Shown here: positions 1-8,788 of the stretch, piece after piece | How the letters are laid out: the number at the start of each line of letters is the position of its first letter | How positions within the stretch are numbered: position 1 is the first letter of the stretch | Assembly: GCF_963676485.1 (NCBI RefSeq) | Contig: NZ_OY781114.1 | Span: 4,542,501 to 4,606,500, forward strand | From: an uncultured Cohaesibacter sp. | GTDB lineage: Bacteria; Pseudomonadota; Alphaproteobacteria; Rhizobiales; Cohaesibacteraceae | Length of the DNA: 64,000 nt | Direction: 5' to 3' | The notes under the pieces: model-generated | The model's database searches: none | What the model saw: the letters and a program-made list of their open reading frames with translations, nothing else | Told to the model about the DNA's origin: nothing | Program-made: the position numbers and the translations under genes

Positions 1-131
1 TAGTCACGACTTCCATGCAATGGAACGGGATCAAATCCGTTCGCGAACAAAAGATCGAAAAGGGATTGCCTGATCGTCGGGTCGTCATCCACGATGGCGA
101 TCCGGGCTCTCCTCTCCAAGAAATCCTCCAC
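1..131 (-). CDS. Response regulator, N-terminal fragment (runs off the window)
   Basis: The minus strand reads from a GTG at 131 into a receiver-domain start: Val-Glu-Asp-Phe-Leu-Glu, then the hallmark I-A-I-V-D-D-D-P-T acidic pocket of CheY-like domains. Only about 43 codons lie in the window, so the output domain is unseen. The GTG is chosen because an in-frame TAA lies two codons upstream and a GGGAGGA ribosome site sits at the right distance. A TTG five codons in is the only close alternative. It is divergent from a sugar-phosphate-type ABC transporter. In the AfuABC and PgtP families such transporters are often controlled by an adjacent two-component system, so this is probably the transporter's regulator. 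That role is inferred from position. Confidence 0.75.
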   Translation of the reverse strand, partial: MEDFLERRARIAIVDDDPTIRQSLFDLLFANGFDPVPLHGSRD

Positions 132-264
132 TTAACTTCCTCCCGAAGAATGGAATGATCTTATGGGCCTTGCGCTGTAAAGCAGGGCATTTTTCATCTT
201 GCCCCAAACTTTGAGTCTTGTCCTCAGTCATTTGGTTTCAACTTGGCCTGAGTTCCTGAACAAA

Positions 265-282
265 TGTAACATTGTTAACATT
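265..282. promoter_or_regulatory. Paired TAACATT direct repeat, candidate operator
   Basis: TAACATT occurs at 267-273 and again at 276-282, with start points nine bases apart, in the divergent region between the response-regulator start (131) and the binding-protein start (433). The block can also be read as AATGT and ACATT ends around a 10-base centre. Paired short repeats are typical of response-regulator binding sites. No promoter elements were assigned with confidence. Confidence 0.3.
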
Positions 283-432
283 AATCAGGCTAGAGACTGC
301 TTTTGTTAACCGGCCAATGCTCGCCCCTTGCCTGTTTATGCCTGTAGGCTCCAAGGCAAGTCCTTTTGAACCCGGGATGAGGAAAATGGTTCGAAAGGCA
401 AGAGAGTCACTTTTCTTGATCGGGAGGATCAT

Positions 433-1452
433 ATGAAAAACAAGATGCTGCTTGGCGCCGCAACCCTGACGCTTGCCCTTTACACTGGTGGAGCGCTTGC
501 TGCAGACAAGCTCAATGTCGTCTGTTCCAATGAGCAGGACTGGTGTGACCTGATGGCCAACAATTTCGAAGTGGCCACGGGAATCGACGTATCCATGGTG
601 CGCAAATCGACCGGTGAAACACTGGCGCAAGTCCGAGCCGAAGTCGGAAATCCAAAAATCGATGTCTGGTGGGGTGGCACCGGCGATCCACATCTGATCG
701 CGGCCGCTGAAGATCTCACCCAACCTTCCGGTGTTGAATCGAAAGATCTTCTGGGCTGGGCTGTCAACATGGCAGACATCTCTGACGGCAAAACCATTGG
801 CATTCACGCCGGAGCGCTCGGCATCGCCTACAATGCCGATGTACTCAAGGACAAGGGCATCAAGCCTCCCTCCTGCTGGCATGACCTCAAGGACGCAGCC
901 TATAAAGGCGAAATCCAGGTCGCCAACCCCAACAGCTCAGGCACTGCCTATACCGAGCTTGCCACCCTTGTTCAGCTGTTCGGCGAAGATGATGCCTTCA
1001 AGCTTCTGGCCGAAATCGGCGAGAATGTGAACCAATATACCAAGTCTGGCTCTGCTCCGTCCAAGGCGGCGGCACGCGGCGAGACCGGCATCTCCATCGG
1101 CTTTATGCATGACATGGTCAAACTGGCCAAAGCCGGCTTCCCACTGAAAATTGTTCCCCCCTGCGAAGGCACGGGCTATGAGGTTGGTGGTGTGAGCATC
1201 ATCAAGGGTGCGCGCCATCCTGAAGCGGCCAAGAAATGGGTCGAGTTCGTGCTGAGCGCGGAAGCGCAATCCCGCGGACCGGAAGTTGGCGTCTACAACG
1301 TTCCCTCCAACAGCAAGGCAACCGTGCCGCCAGAATCGCCGGCGCTCGAAACCATCAAGCTGATCGATTATGACTTCGCCACCTATGGGGCTTCAGACAC
1401 GCGCAAGCGCTTGCTGAACCGCTGGGACAAGGAAGTCAAACCAGCCAGTTAA
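433..1452 (+). CDS. afuA: Periplasmic sugar-phosphate-binding protein, AfuA-like
   Basis: A 339-residue periplasmic binding protein of the iron(III)/AfuA type. The start ATG follows GGGAGG at good spacing. Residues 1-23 form a signal peptide ending Ala-Leu-Ala-Ala. The family motif W-W-G-G-T-G-D-P-H is at 79-87. AfuA proteins were first called iron transporters but bind hexose phosphates. The His-Asp pair and the P-P-C-E-G-T-G-Y-E segment associated with phosphosugar binding are visible at 226-227 and 242-250. It starts an operon with a fused permease and an ATPase, and a HAD phosphatase gene follows. Substrate is inferred from family and neighbours; an iron or phosphonate ligand is the main alternative. 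Confidence 0.82.
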   Translation: MKNKMLLGAATLTLALYTGGALAADKLNVVCSNEQDWCDLMANNFEVATGIDVSMVRKSTGETLAQVRAEVGNPKIDVWWGGTGDPHLIAAAEDLTQPSGVESKDLLGWAVNMADISDGKTIGIHAGALGIAYNADVLKDKGIKPPSCWHDLKDAAYKGEIQVANPNSSGTAYTELATLVQLFGEDDAFKLLAEIGENVNQYTKSGSAPSKAAARGETGISIGFMHDMVKLAKAGFPLKIVPPCEGTGYEVGGVSIIKGARHPEAAKKWVEFVLSAEAQSRGPEVGVYNVPSNSKATVPPESPALETIKLIDYDFATYGASDTRKRLLNRWDKEVKPAS

Positions 1453-1486
1453 TAGCCTGATCAAGAGCCAAATGGTGACTGACAAT

Positions 1487-1512
1487 CAGGGTGCCGGTTT
1501 TTCGGCATCCTG
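1487..1512 (+). other. Intercistronic hairpin between afuA and afuB
   Basis: A 10-bp stem (CAGGGTGCCG with CGGCATCCTG, one G-T wobble) encloses a six-base loop, just after the binding-protein stop. The T run lies in the loop, not after the stem, so this looks less like a terminator than an mRNA-stabilising or partially attenuating hairpin. Such hairpins are common after binding-protein genes, whose product is needed in excess. Confidence 0.55.
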
Positions 1513-1555
1513 AGTTTGCAGATCGCGCGTTGCCACTTCAAAGAGGGAAAAAATA

Positions 1556-3733
1556 ATGTCACGCACAAACGGCCTCTGGCTGATTGTGGGCGCCATAGGC
1601 TATTGCCTATTGCCTTGGTACGGCCTCGAAGACTCATTCTGGTCCTTCGATTGGATCGGTTCCTTCTCCGATGCCTATACTGCCCCGGCTTTGTTGCAGG
1701 TTTTCCTGTATGGCAAGGCGTATCTGCTCGCACCGGTGCTTGCAATGCTTGTCGTCGCCGGACTGTTGCTCGTGCCCATGCCCTCTGTCTCCCGGGCAAA
1801 GGCCATGGGGCTAGCCGCCTTTCTCGGATTATTCCTGACCGCCTTGCAAGGCTTAAGCGTCGTGCGTTCTGGCCCGCGTTTCTTCTCCGGTTTGTTCGAA
1901 GCGCTGGGAGGTGCTGACGGCCAACTCGGCTTTGGCGCCGGTGCTCTGGTTGCATTGCTGGCGCTCCTGTTTGTGCTGACCACATCGATTTCCTCGATGG
2001 GCAAAGGCCGGGGTGATGCCTTCATCGTCGGCCTGATCGGTCTGATTATCACCCTTGTGGGCATTTTTGTCTTCTTCCCTGTGGTGCATGTCCTCATTCG
2101 TGCCTTCGAGATCGACGGTGGCAACTGGTCATTGACGGCCTTCTTTCCCCGCTTCTTCTCGGCCAAAATCTGGGGGCTTGGATGTCTCTTCGGCGGCTCC
2201 TGCGGGCCAGCCATCAACTCGGTCATTCTGGGTGTTCTGACCGGCGCGGGCACAACCCTTTTGGGCTTGGCCTTTGCCCTCATCTTCACAAGAACCGATT
2301 TCAAGGCCAAGAAGCTTTTGCGCGTTCTCACAATCATTCCCATCATCACGCCGCCATTTGTTATCGGGCTGGCGCTCATCCTCCTGTTCGGACGGGCCGG
2401 AAGCATCACTGAATTGATGTCTAATGTGCTCGGGGTTGAGCCCTCCCGCTGGATCTACGGTTTCGGCGGCATCTATCTCGCCCAGCTTCTCTCCTTTACG
2501 CCGATTGCCTTTCTGGTGCTGATCGGGGTGGTGGAAGGCATCAGTCCCTCCATGGAAGAGGCTTCACAGACCCTGAATGCGAACCGCTGGCAGACCTTCC
2601 GCTATGTCTCGCTGCCACTGATGCGCCCCGGTCTCGCCAATGCCTTCCTGCTCGGCTTCATCGAAAGCATTGCCGATTTTGGCAACCCGCTGGTTCTGGG
2701 TGGCAACTTCAATGTGCTGTCGACGGAAATCTACTTTGCTATCGTGGGGGCCGTTGCCGACCCGGCGAAGGCGGCCATTCTGGCCATCGCCCTTCTGACC
2801 CTGACGCTTTCGGCCTTTCTGGTTCAGCGCAAGTGGCTGGGCAAGAAATCCTATGCGACCGTCACCGGCAAGGCCGATTCCGGGCGCCATGCCGCGCTCA
2901 ACAAAGGTCTCAAATGGGCATGCTACGCCACTGTCCTGCCCTGGGCTGCCTTTACCGCAATCGTCTATTCGATGATCGTCTTCGGCAGCTTCGTGAAGCT
3001 TTGGGGCTATGATCACAGCTTCACCCTGCACCATTATATCAGAGGCTTCTCCATCGACTTCACCAACGGTATCCGCTGGACCGGAGTTGCCTGGGACAGT
3101 TATTTCACCACGCTGACCATCTCGACCATCGCCGCCCCCCTCACCGCGCTCGTCGGACTGGCAACCGCCTACCTTCTGGTTCGTCAGAAATTTGCAGGAA
3201 AAAGTGCCTTCGAATTCAGCACGATGCTCAGCTTTGCCATTCCGGGCACGGTGATCGGTGTCAGCTATATCATGGCGTTCAACTTTCCACCCATCGAGCT
3301 AACCGGCACGAGCATCATCCTGATCGTCGTCTTTGTCTTCCGCAACATGCCGGTTGGTGTGCGCGGCGGGATCGCGGCCATGTCCCAACTCGACAAGAGC
3401 CTTGATGAGGCCTCGATCACGCTTGGAGCCAACAGTTTCACGACGGTAAGGCGTGTGATTGCTCCGCTGTTGGGGCCAGCCATATTGGCTGCACTCACCT
3501 ACAGTTTCGTCCGTGCCATCACGTCGGTGAGTGCTGTGATCTTCCTTGTCAGTGCCAACCACAACATGGCCACCTCGTTCATTGTCGGGCGCGTCGAGAA
3601 TGGCGAATTCGGCTTGGCCATTGCCTATTCTGCCGTGCTCATCGTCACCATGCTGTTCGCAATCCTGCTGATGCAGCTCATCATAGGCCGGAGAAAACTG
3701 CGCCGGACCGATCGCGTCGAAGCCGCCGCCTGA
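1556..3733 (+). CDS. afuB: Fused ABC permease, AfuB-like
   Basis: A 725-residue inner-membrane protein containing two MetI-type permease units in one chain, as in AfuB and FbpB. It starts with four to five hydrophobic segments, then the first permease unit (roughly residues 170-430). Its EAA loop is visible around E-G-I-S-P-S-M-E-E-A-S-Q-T-L. The second unit (roughly 470-720) has its EAA loop at L-D-K-S-L-D-E-A-S-I-T-L-G-A. Each loop docks one ATPase subunit, so one chain serves an ATPase dimer. The ATG follows GAGGG. The gene lies 103 bases after the binding protein and 22 bases before the ATPase, in the same orientation. Confidence 0.85.
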   Translation: MSRTNGLWLIVGAIGYCLLPWYGLEDSFWSFDWIGSFSDAYTAPALLQVFLYGKAYLLAPVLAMLVVAGLLLVPMPSVSRAKAMGLAAFLGLFLTALQGLSVVRSGPRFFSGLFEALGGADGQLGFGAGALVALLALLFVLTTSISSMGKGRGDAFIVGLIGLIITLVGIFVFFPVVHVLIRAFEIDGGNWSLTAFFPRFFSAKIWGLGCLFGGSCGPAINSVILGVLTGAGTTLLGLAFALIFTRTDFKAKKLLRVLTIIPIITPPFVIGLALILLFGRAGSITELMSNVLGVEPSRWIYGFGGIYLAQLLSFTPIAFLVLIGVVEGISPSMEEASQTLNANRWQTFRYVSLPLMRPGLANAFLLGFIESIADFGNPLVLGGNFNVLSTEIYFAIVGAVADPAKAAILAIALLTLTLSAFLVQRKWLGKKSYATVTGKADSGRHAALNKGLKWACYATVLPWAAFTAIVYSMIVFGSFVKLWGYDHSFTLHHYIRGFSIDFTNGIRWTGVAWDSYFTTLTISTIAAPLTALVGLATAYLLVRQKFAGKSAFEFSTMLSFAIPGTVIGVSYIMAFNFPPIELTGTSIILIVVFVFRNMPVGVRGGIAAMSQLDKSLDEASITLGANSFTTVRRVIAPLLGPAILAALTYSFVRAITSVSAVIFLVSANHNMATSFIVGRVENGEFGLAIAYSAVLIVTMLFAILLMQLIIGRRKLRRTDRVEAAA

Positions 3734-3755
3734 GGACAGAATTCTGGAGAAAACC

Positions 3756-4826
3756 ATGGAACAGTTTCAAAAAGGCTCCGTACATTTCGACAATGTCGTC
3801 AAGAGATATGGGGCAGTCACAGCACTAAAGCAGCTCAATCTTTCCATTGATCCTGGTCAGTTGGTAACCCTGCTTGGACCAAGTGGCTGCGGCAAGACCA
3901 CGACCTTGCGCCTGATCGCGGGGCTCGAAAGTGCCTCTGAGGGCAAGATCATCATTGGCGGCGAGGATGTCACCCATCTGTCGGCAACCTATCGCAAGGT
4001 CTCGATGGTCTTCCAATCCTACGCCCTCTTCCCCCACATGACGGTGGCCGAGAATGTCGCCTATGGGTTGACGGTCAACGGCATGCCGAAAAAGCAGGCC
4101 ACGGAGAAAGCCGAACAGGGGCTGGAAATGGTTGGCCTTGCAGGATTTGGCGCGCGGCTGCCCAGCGAATTGTCTGGCGGTCAGCAACAACGTGTCGCGG
4201 TGGCCCGGGCCGTCGTTCTGGAGCCGGAAGTGTTGCTCCTTGATGAACCTCTATCGAACCTTGATGCCAAACTGCGCCGCCATGTGCGTGAAGAGATCCG
4301 GAAGATCCAACAGGAGCTTAATCTCACAGCGGTCTACGTGACCCACGATCAGGAAGAGGCCATGGCCGTCTCGGATCGCATCATCGTGATGAAAAATGCC
4401 GAGATCGCTCAGGAAGGCACACCGCACGATCTTTACGAGCGGCCCAATTCCGCCTTCATTGCCGATTTTATCGGGGATTCCAATCTTGTCGGTTGTGACA
4501 TCCTCTCAACCGATCAAGAAAGCACAGAGATCAGGCTGGGTAGCAAACAGATTCGTGTTCCGATCAGCACAAGCCTCAAGGGCCATGCGCAGGCTGTTCT
4601 GCGCCCGCACCATCTTCAGCTAGATCTGACAAACAGAGATGTTCCCTTCGAAGGCGAAGTGACCTATGCCGCTTATCTCGGCAATGAGATCCAATATACG
4701 GTTCAGGGGGATTTTGGCGAAATGTTCGTCATCAATCAGGCTGTGGGACAACCGATTACAGTCGGGCAGACGGTGGGCATCGGCATATCCGTTGAAGATC
4801 TAAGGCTTGTTCCAGATGACGAATGA
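3756..4826 (+). CDS. afuC: ABC transporter ATPase, AfuC-like
   Basis: A 356-residue cytoplasmic ATPase of the sugar/iron/spermidine (CUT1/FbpC-like) class. It shows Walker A G-P-S-G-C-G-K-T-T, the Q-loop region V-F-Q-S-Y-A-L-F, signature L-S-G-G-Q-Q-Q-R, Walker B V-L-L-L-D-E-P and the switch histidine in V-T-H-D-Q-E-E-A. A C-terminal TOBE-like regulatory portion follows from about residue 240 to the end. The start ATG has GGAG upstream and lies 22 bases after the permease stop. It energises the AfuB permease. All key residues are intact. Confidence 0.88.
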   Translation: MEQFQKGSVHFDNVVKRYGAVTALKQLNLSIDPGQLVTLLGPSGCGKTTTLRLIAGLESASEGKIIIGGEDVTHLSATYRKVSMVFQSYALFPHMTVAENVAYGLTVNGMPKKQATEKAEQGLEMVGLAGFGARLPSELSGGQQQRVAVARAVVLEPEVLLLDEPLSNLDAKLRRHVREEIRKIQQELNLTAVYVTHDQEEAMAVSDRIIVMKNAEIAQEGTPHDLYERPNSAFIADFIGDSNLVGCDILSTDQESTEIRLGSKQIRVPISTSLKGHAQAVLRPHHLQLDLTNRDVPFEGEVTYAAYLGNEIQYTVQGDFGEMFVINQAVGQPITVGQTVGIGISVEDLRLVPDDE

Positions 4827-4854
4827 ACCGGCGCCATGCCAACAATAGACCTTG

Positions 4855-4882
4855 CACCTGTTCTGGTCAGCCAGAACAGGTG
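4855..4882 (+). other. Perfect 12-bp hairpin after afuC
   Basis: CACCTGTTCTGG pairs perfectly with CCAGAACAGGTG around a TCAG loop. No T run follows, so it is an incomplete terminator at best. It falls between the ATPase and the phosphatase and also overlaps the upstream TTG that would extend the phosphatase. That argues for a phosphatase start downstream of the hairpin. Confidence 0.55.
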
Positions 4883-4908
4883 GCCCGATAGATACCCGAT
4901 CCTTTATC

Positions 4909-5646
4909 ATGAAAGCCGTTCCCATGCAGCCAAAGCCTAGCAATGCAGATCCCCTATCGGGCGACGTTTTTCAAAGACTTACAGCTTTCAAGGCGTCTGT
5001 TTTTGATCTCGATGGCACTCTGGTTCATTCAGAGCATGTCTGGGAAGAGGCAAAATTAACGGTGCTTGCAAGCTACGGCATCACACCGACAAAAGCCGTT
5101 CTGAACGCCCATGTCGGCAGAGGCCTTAGTGATTTTCTCGATGAAGTGTTTAGCCGCCCACTCTCAAGCGATGAGAAAACAGAAATTGGCAACCGGATCG
5201 GCGCAAGGGCGGATGTCCTGCTCCCCGAAATGCGCGTCCCCGTTAAGGGAGCTGCGGATCTCCTCAAAGATCTACATCAAGCAGGACAGAGGGTTGCCAT
5301 TTGCTCGTCCTCTCCGCGTCGACATATCGTTAGCGCCATGGACGCACTTGGCATCACCGAAATCATTGAAACCATTGTCTCGGGATCGGAACTGCCAAAG
5401 GGCAAACCACACCCCCTTCCCTATCTTACGACAGTACAAGCCCTTGATCTTGCCCCGCAAGATGTCTGTGCGTTCGAGGACTCTTTCCCTGGCGCCAAGT
5501 CTGCGCATGCGGCAGGTCTTACCGTCTTTGCAATCGGAGAGGGATGCTCTGGCTCGGCTTTTAGTTTTTGTGCCGGAGCGGCCGAGACGTTCTCAGATTT
5601 CCTTTTGCACCAAGGCTCTGTTACAGAAAATAGCGCATCTGCTTAA
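4909..5646 (+). CDS. HAD-family phosphatase (beta-PGM/YniC-like)
   Basis: A 245-residue HAD subfamily I hydrolase. Motif I is V-F-D-L-D-G-T (nucleophile Asp plus acid/base Asp), followed by a helical cap. Motif II is I-C-S-S-S, the motif III lysine lies in P-K-G-K-P-H, and motif IV is F-E-D-S-F-P-G. This subgroup contains sugar-phosphate phosphatases and beta-phosphoglucomutases. The start at 4909 is preferred over an in-frame TTG at 4852 because the latter lies inside a hairpin; a second ATG lies at 4924. Placed directly after the AfuABC-type operon, it probably dephosphorylates imported sugar phosphates. That role is inferred from context, not from a substrate signature. Confidence 0.75.
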   Translation: MKAVPMQPKPSNADPLSGDVFQRLTAFKASVFDLDGTLVHSEHVWEEAKLTVLASYGITPTKAVLNAHVGRGLSDFLDEVFSRPLSSDEKTEIGNRIGARADVLLPEMRVPVKGAADLLKDLHQAGQRVAICSSSPRRHIVSAMDALGITEIIETIVSGSELPKGKPHPLPYLTTVQALDLAPQDVCAFEDSFPGAKSAHAAGLTVFAIGEGCSGSAFSFCAGAAETFSDFLLHQGSVTENSASA

Positions 5647-6017
5647 GACTGACATTTTCACTAGGTGCAAGGAATGCATACTGGCTTCAAGTGGAGCTAT
5701 TTCTAGGGTGATGTGATCTTATGGAAGCACGGATTGTCGAACGAGCCTCTCGACGGCTCCTCTGTTTTTCAACAGAAACAACCAGACCTAGAGCGTAGCG
5801 TAGCATTATAGTCGCATCAGCTCATCGCGCGGTAGCGGGTGGCCTCGGGCTTTGCATGGCTCCGAACGAACGCGCGGGAATCCTGCTCAGAATTCCTACA
5901 GCGGATCCTCTTATCCGATATTGGCAACAGAGCCCACTTGTCTCAGGTCAATGAACCTGCCGCGCGAACCATGTATGTTTGTGCCGTCAGGAAACTAGGC
6001 GCAAGGGCGGAGATACG
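5647..6017. other. Intergenic stretch, weak terminator only
   Basis: No convincing gene is seen. Around 5740-5775 a short GAGCC/GGCTC stem is followed by TCTGTTTTT and could terminate the upstream operon. The right end carries the ribosome site GGAG for the next gene. Base composition becomes richer in G and C towards that gene. Confidence 0.4.
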
Positions 6018-7613
6018 ATGACCGCAAGACGAAAGATTCTTTACTTGGTGCTGGCCATTATCGCGGCTCTCGCGCTCGCCTTGGGGATTTTCGTGACCCG
6101 GCAGGCTTCGAAGGTCAGAGAGATCTTTGCGGCCAACGAGACGCTCAAGAGCGAAGGCTACTATCTCTCGGCATTCGAATTCGAGCTTTTGAGCGCAATG
6201 TATTTCATCGATCATGGGCAGTATCTGCGCGGCCTAAGCCGTCTCGACGCGATCCACGACAAATATGTTGATCGGCAGGGGCTGGTGAAGATCCCCGATT
6301 TTGAAAGTCCCGAAGAGAGGCTGGAATTCTATCTTAACCGGCAGAACCCTGAGACCGGAGCCTTCTATCCGAACGGCACGGACCCGCTCTTTGCTTATGT
6401 CGGCGTGACTGCGAACATGATTAATTTCATCAAGGTTCTGTCGCAGAATGCTGGCAGACCCTTCGCGCTGAAATATCCTCTGCGCTTCCTCGACGATATT
6501 TCGACGCCCGACAAGGTGACGGCGATGCTCGACGACGTTTCCCACGTCGGCTGGATCGGTTCGCATTTCAAGCCGCCCTTCGTCAGCGCTATCGAATTGA
6601 ACGACCTGATCGGGCAGGACGAGCATCTAGGCATCTACGGTTTCACCGACGCGTGGAAACACGCCTTCTACCAGTGGTTCTATGACAACCAGAACCCCGA
6701 CACCGGCTTGTGGGGTGCCCGCGACCGGGCGTCCGGCGCAATGCTCGGCGGCGGCGATGTCGGGGACAGTGGCAAGATCATCAAGATGTTCGTCGACATT
6801 GAAGGCAACGACATTCGTCCCAATGAATTCCCGCTACGCCATGTCGACCGGATATTCGCGACATCGATTGACCAGTTGGCCGATCCCATGCCGACCCGTC
6901 CCGACGAGCAGCACCGCTGGATCCTCGACAGGGACCGCGGATACCGCTTCCTGACCCGCTATCTGTGGCCCCGCCTCTCCACCGATGATCGGCAGCAGGC
7001 GCGGGCACTGATGGAGAATTTTGTCCGCGCCCGTTTCGAGCGCTATTTCGTCGCGTCGGATGGCGCGTTCAGCCTCTATCCCGATGCCGGTCATGCCGAT
7101 CTGGACGGCACCGGCGAGGCAATCGGAATGGCCGAGTATATCGGCGCGCTCGCGCCTGAAAAGCAGGCGCGTCTCTGGGGTGCGCCAGCGGAGACGGTCG
7201 TTGATCTCGGCAGGCAGGTCGTCCCGCTCCGGGCGCTGCGCGATCTTGACCTCATCGCTCGTCAGAAGGCCGTCAATTCGCTGCGATTTTACCGTGCCGA
7301 TCCCGGCGGGGATTTCGTTGGCAATGCCGCAGCCATCCTCTATCCGAACCAAACACCCGTTCTTGATCTCGTCGACCTTGGCCCCCGGCTGACGCACTGG
7401 CTGGAGACCACGCCGCAATCAATGGGCAACTGGGTCAACCGGGACGCGACGCTTGCGAAGCTGTCGGATGCTGGCATAGCCGCGGCGCCCGTTATCGGGG
7501 AAAATTCTCTGGACGAGATCGCCCGCCTACTGAAGGAAAACGGCAAGCTGTTCGTGGTCGGGTTCGACACGCTGCAGGTGCCCCGCTTCCGCGTTGTCTA
7601 CGAGGCGATGTAG
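6018..7613 (+). CDS. Membrane-anchored protein of unknown function, possible alpha/alpha toroid
   Basis: The 531-residue product starts at ATG 6018, with GGAG upstream; an in-frame codon at 5979 has no good ribosome site. Residues about 6-28 form one hydrophobic anchor after Arg-Arg-Lys, so the rest should lie in the periplasm. The body is rich in aromatic residues. It has two similar segments, R-Q-N-P-E-T-G-A-F-Y near residue 110 and N-Q-N-P-D-T-G-L-W-G near 220. These resemble the QW-type turns of alpha/alpha-barrel proteins such as prenyltransferase or cyclase folds. I do not recognise a specific family and see no catalytic signature. Codons look richer in G and C than in flanking genes, suggesting acquisition. 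Confidence 0.7.
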   Translation: MTARRKILYLVLAIIAALALALGIFVTRQASKVREIFAANETLKSEGYYLSAFEFELLSAMYFIDHGQYLRGLSRLDAIHDKYVDRQGLVKIPDFESPEERLEFYLNRQNPETGAFYPNGTDPLFAYVGVTANMINFIKVLSQNAGRPFALKYPLRFLDDISTPDKVTAMLDDVSHVGWIGSHFKPPFVSAIELNDLIGQDEHLGIYGFTDAWKHAFYQWFYDNQNPDTGLWGARDRASGAMLGGGDVGDSGKIIKMFVDIEGNDIRPNEFPLRHVDRIFATSIDQLADPMPTRPDEQHRWILDRDRGYRFLTRYLWPRLSTDDRQQARALMENFVRARFERYFVASDGAFSLYPDAGHADLDGTGEAIGMAEYIGALAPEKQARLWGAPAETVVDLGRQVVPLRALRDLDLIARQKAVNSLRFYRADPGGDFVGNAAAILYPNQTPVLDLVDLGPRLTHWLETTPQSMGNWVNRDATLAKLSDAGIAAAPVIGENSLDEIARLLKENGKLFVVGFDTLQVPRFRVVYEAM

Positions 7614-7683
7614 CGGTCAGGCGTGCCCACGAAGCATGACCTGCACCCCTAGCCCTGCTTGATAAAGTGCAGCCCGCCGAAGG

Positions 7684-7720
7684 CAGAGGCCACAGGTTCG
7701 AATTCTGCCTAGCACATCAA
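7684..7720 (+). other. tRNA-like T-arm and 3' end, probable integration relic
   Basis: The stretch contains CCACAGGTTCGAATTCTG followed by CCTAGCACATCA, which matches the layout of a tRNA T-arm, acceptor strand and CCA-like end. The T-stem has a mismatch, and no matching 5' acceptor strand is seen upstream, so it is not a functional tRNA. Displaced tRNA 3' ends of this kind are left by integrating elements. Confidence 0.4.
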
Positions 7721-8036
7721 TATCACATTGATATAACTGGCGTTTTCGGAAATCTCATATTTCTGTTGGACCAAGAAGATCGCTGGATCCCGCTCAATTG
7801 TTCTGCAATTCCGTACAAATCGCGTACAGCAAGCTGAATTGCCCCCGCCGAAACCGGTCCAATCCCACCAATCGCAAGGCGGCATCTGTGGCACAATATC
7901 CTTCCGCATTTCCGTCGTTCGAATGAAGCGCACATCTGTCATCGACCTGACGGCAGGAATTTAGACAGTCTTACGTCATAAGGTGATGGCTTCCGGCAAA
8001 CCTTGGGTGGTTCAGGCGGCTTGAATCGTTCGAAAG

Positions 8037-8345
8037 ATGGTCACAGAATGGGATAGTCTTGCATGCACGTCAAATGCTTGCTTCGCAACGAGACTTGGCA
8101 TCACTCAGGCCGAGATGGCAAAATTGACCGACATTGATCGACATGCATTGTACACGCGATCGGGTTTGTTCAAACTCGAAAAAGCTGTTCGCCCATTAAT
8201 GGGCATTCTCAACTTATCAAGCGAGATGACTGGATCTGATCAGCGAGTGGCTCTTTGGTTCAAACATCATCCAATTCCTAGTTAGGCCGGGAAATCTGCG
8301 TTTGATTTGGTGTCGGAGCGCAAATCTGACATAGTTGCTGGATTT
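8037..8345 (+). pseudogene. MbcA/ParS/Xre-type antitoxin gene with amber stop
   Basis: From ATG 8037 the frame encodes an HTH-like portion (R-L-G-I-T-Q-A-E-M-A-K-L-T) and then the start of the DUF2384 toxin-binding domain: R-P-L-M-G-I-L near residue 53 and A-L-W-F-K-H-H-P-I-P-S near 73. A TAG follows at 8283-8285. Reading through it, the frame continues A-G-K-S-A-F-D-L-V-S-E, exactly what this domain family has next, where a Leu or Phe would stand at the stop. The gene therefore seems inactivated by one nonsense change. No RES-domain or other toxin partner gene is seen beside it. Confidence 0.65.
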
Positions 8346-8788
8346 AGTAGAGCTAGTCTTCGTTGTCACTACTGTTTGCTTTTGGGGTTTCTCGATCGCT
8401 CCGCTTCGAATGATGGGCTACGGATAACCTACTTAACATCTTCGGTCCTTCCAATTCTCGCCGCAGTCTGAAATTGGTGCCAGGGAAATCTGGACTGGAA
8501 GTACGGAGCACTGTCGGTAGTTGGTTGCGCCATCTTATTGACGGGATACCTCTTGGGCTCCCACTCGGCAGTCTTCAATTGGCCAATAGTTATCGCTGTT
8601 TTTCTCGTCCTTGGAGCCAATCTGTTCGTACTCAATCGAGCTTCATAAGATCCCGCCAACCGGAATTCGTCAAGGCGGGCAGTAGTGTTAAGCAATAACC
8701 CTTGGCAAAACCAGTTTGATTTTAGCGTGTTTTTGGTCTTGTCAACGGAATCTGACATTCGCGCGAATTGCAGCCTTCGGTCAAAAGG

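Noticed and set aside
238-882. A 214-aa leftward frame across the afuA start
   Set aside because: It overlaps a well-supported gene in the opposite frame, has no family-like sequence, and its composition follows the codon pattern of the real gene.
7684-7720. Distal attachment site matching the tRNA-Glu 3' end
   Set aside because: Similarity is limited to the general T-arm pattern and the orientation is opposite to that needed for a direct-repeat att pair.
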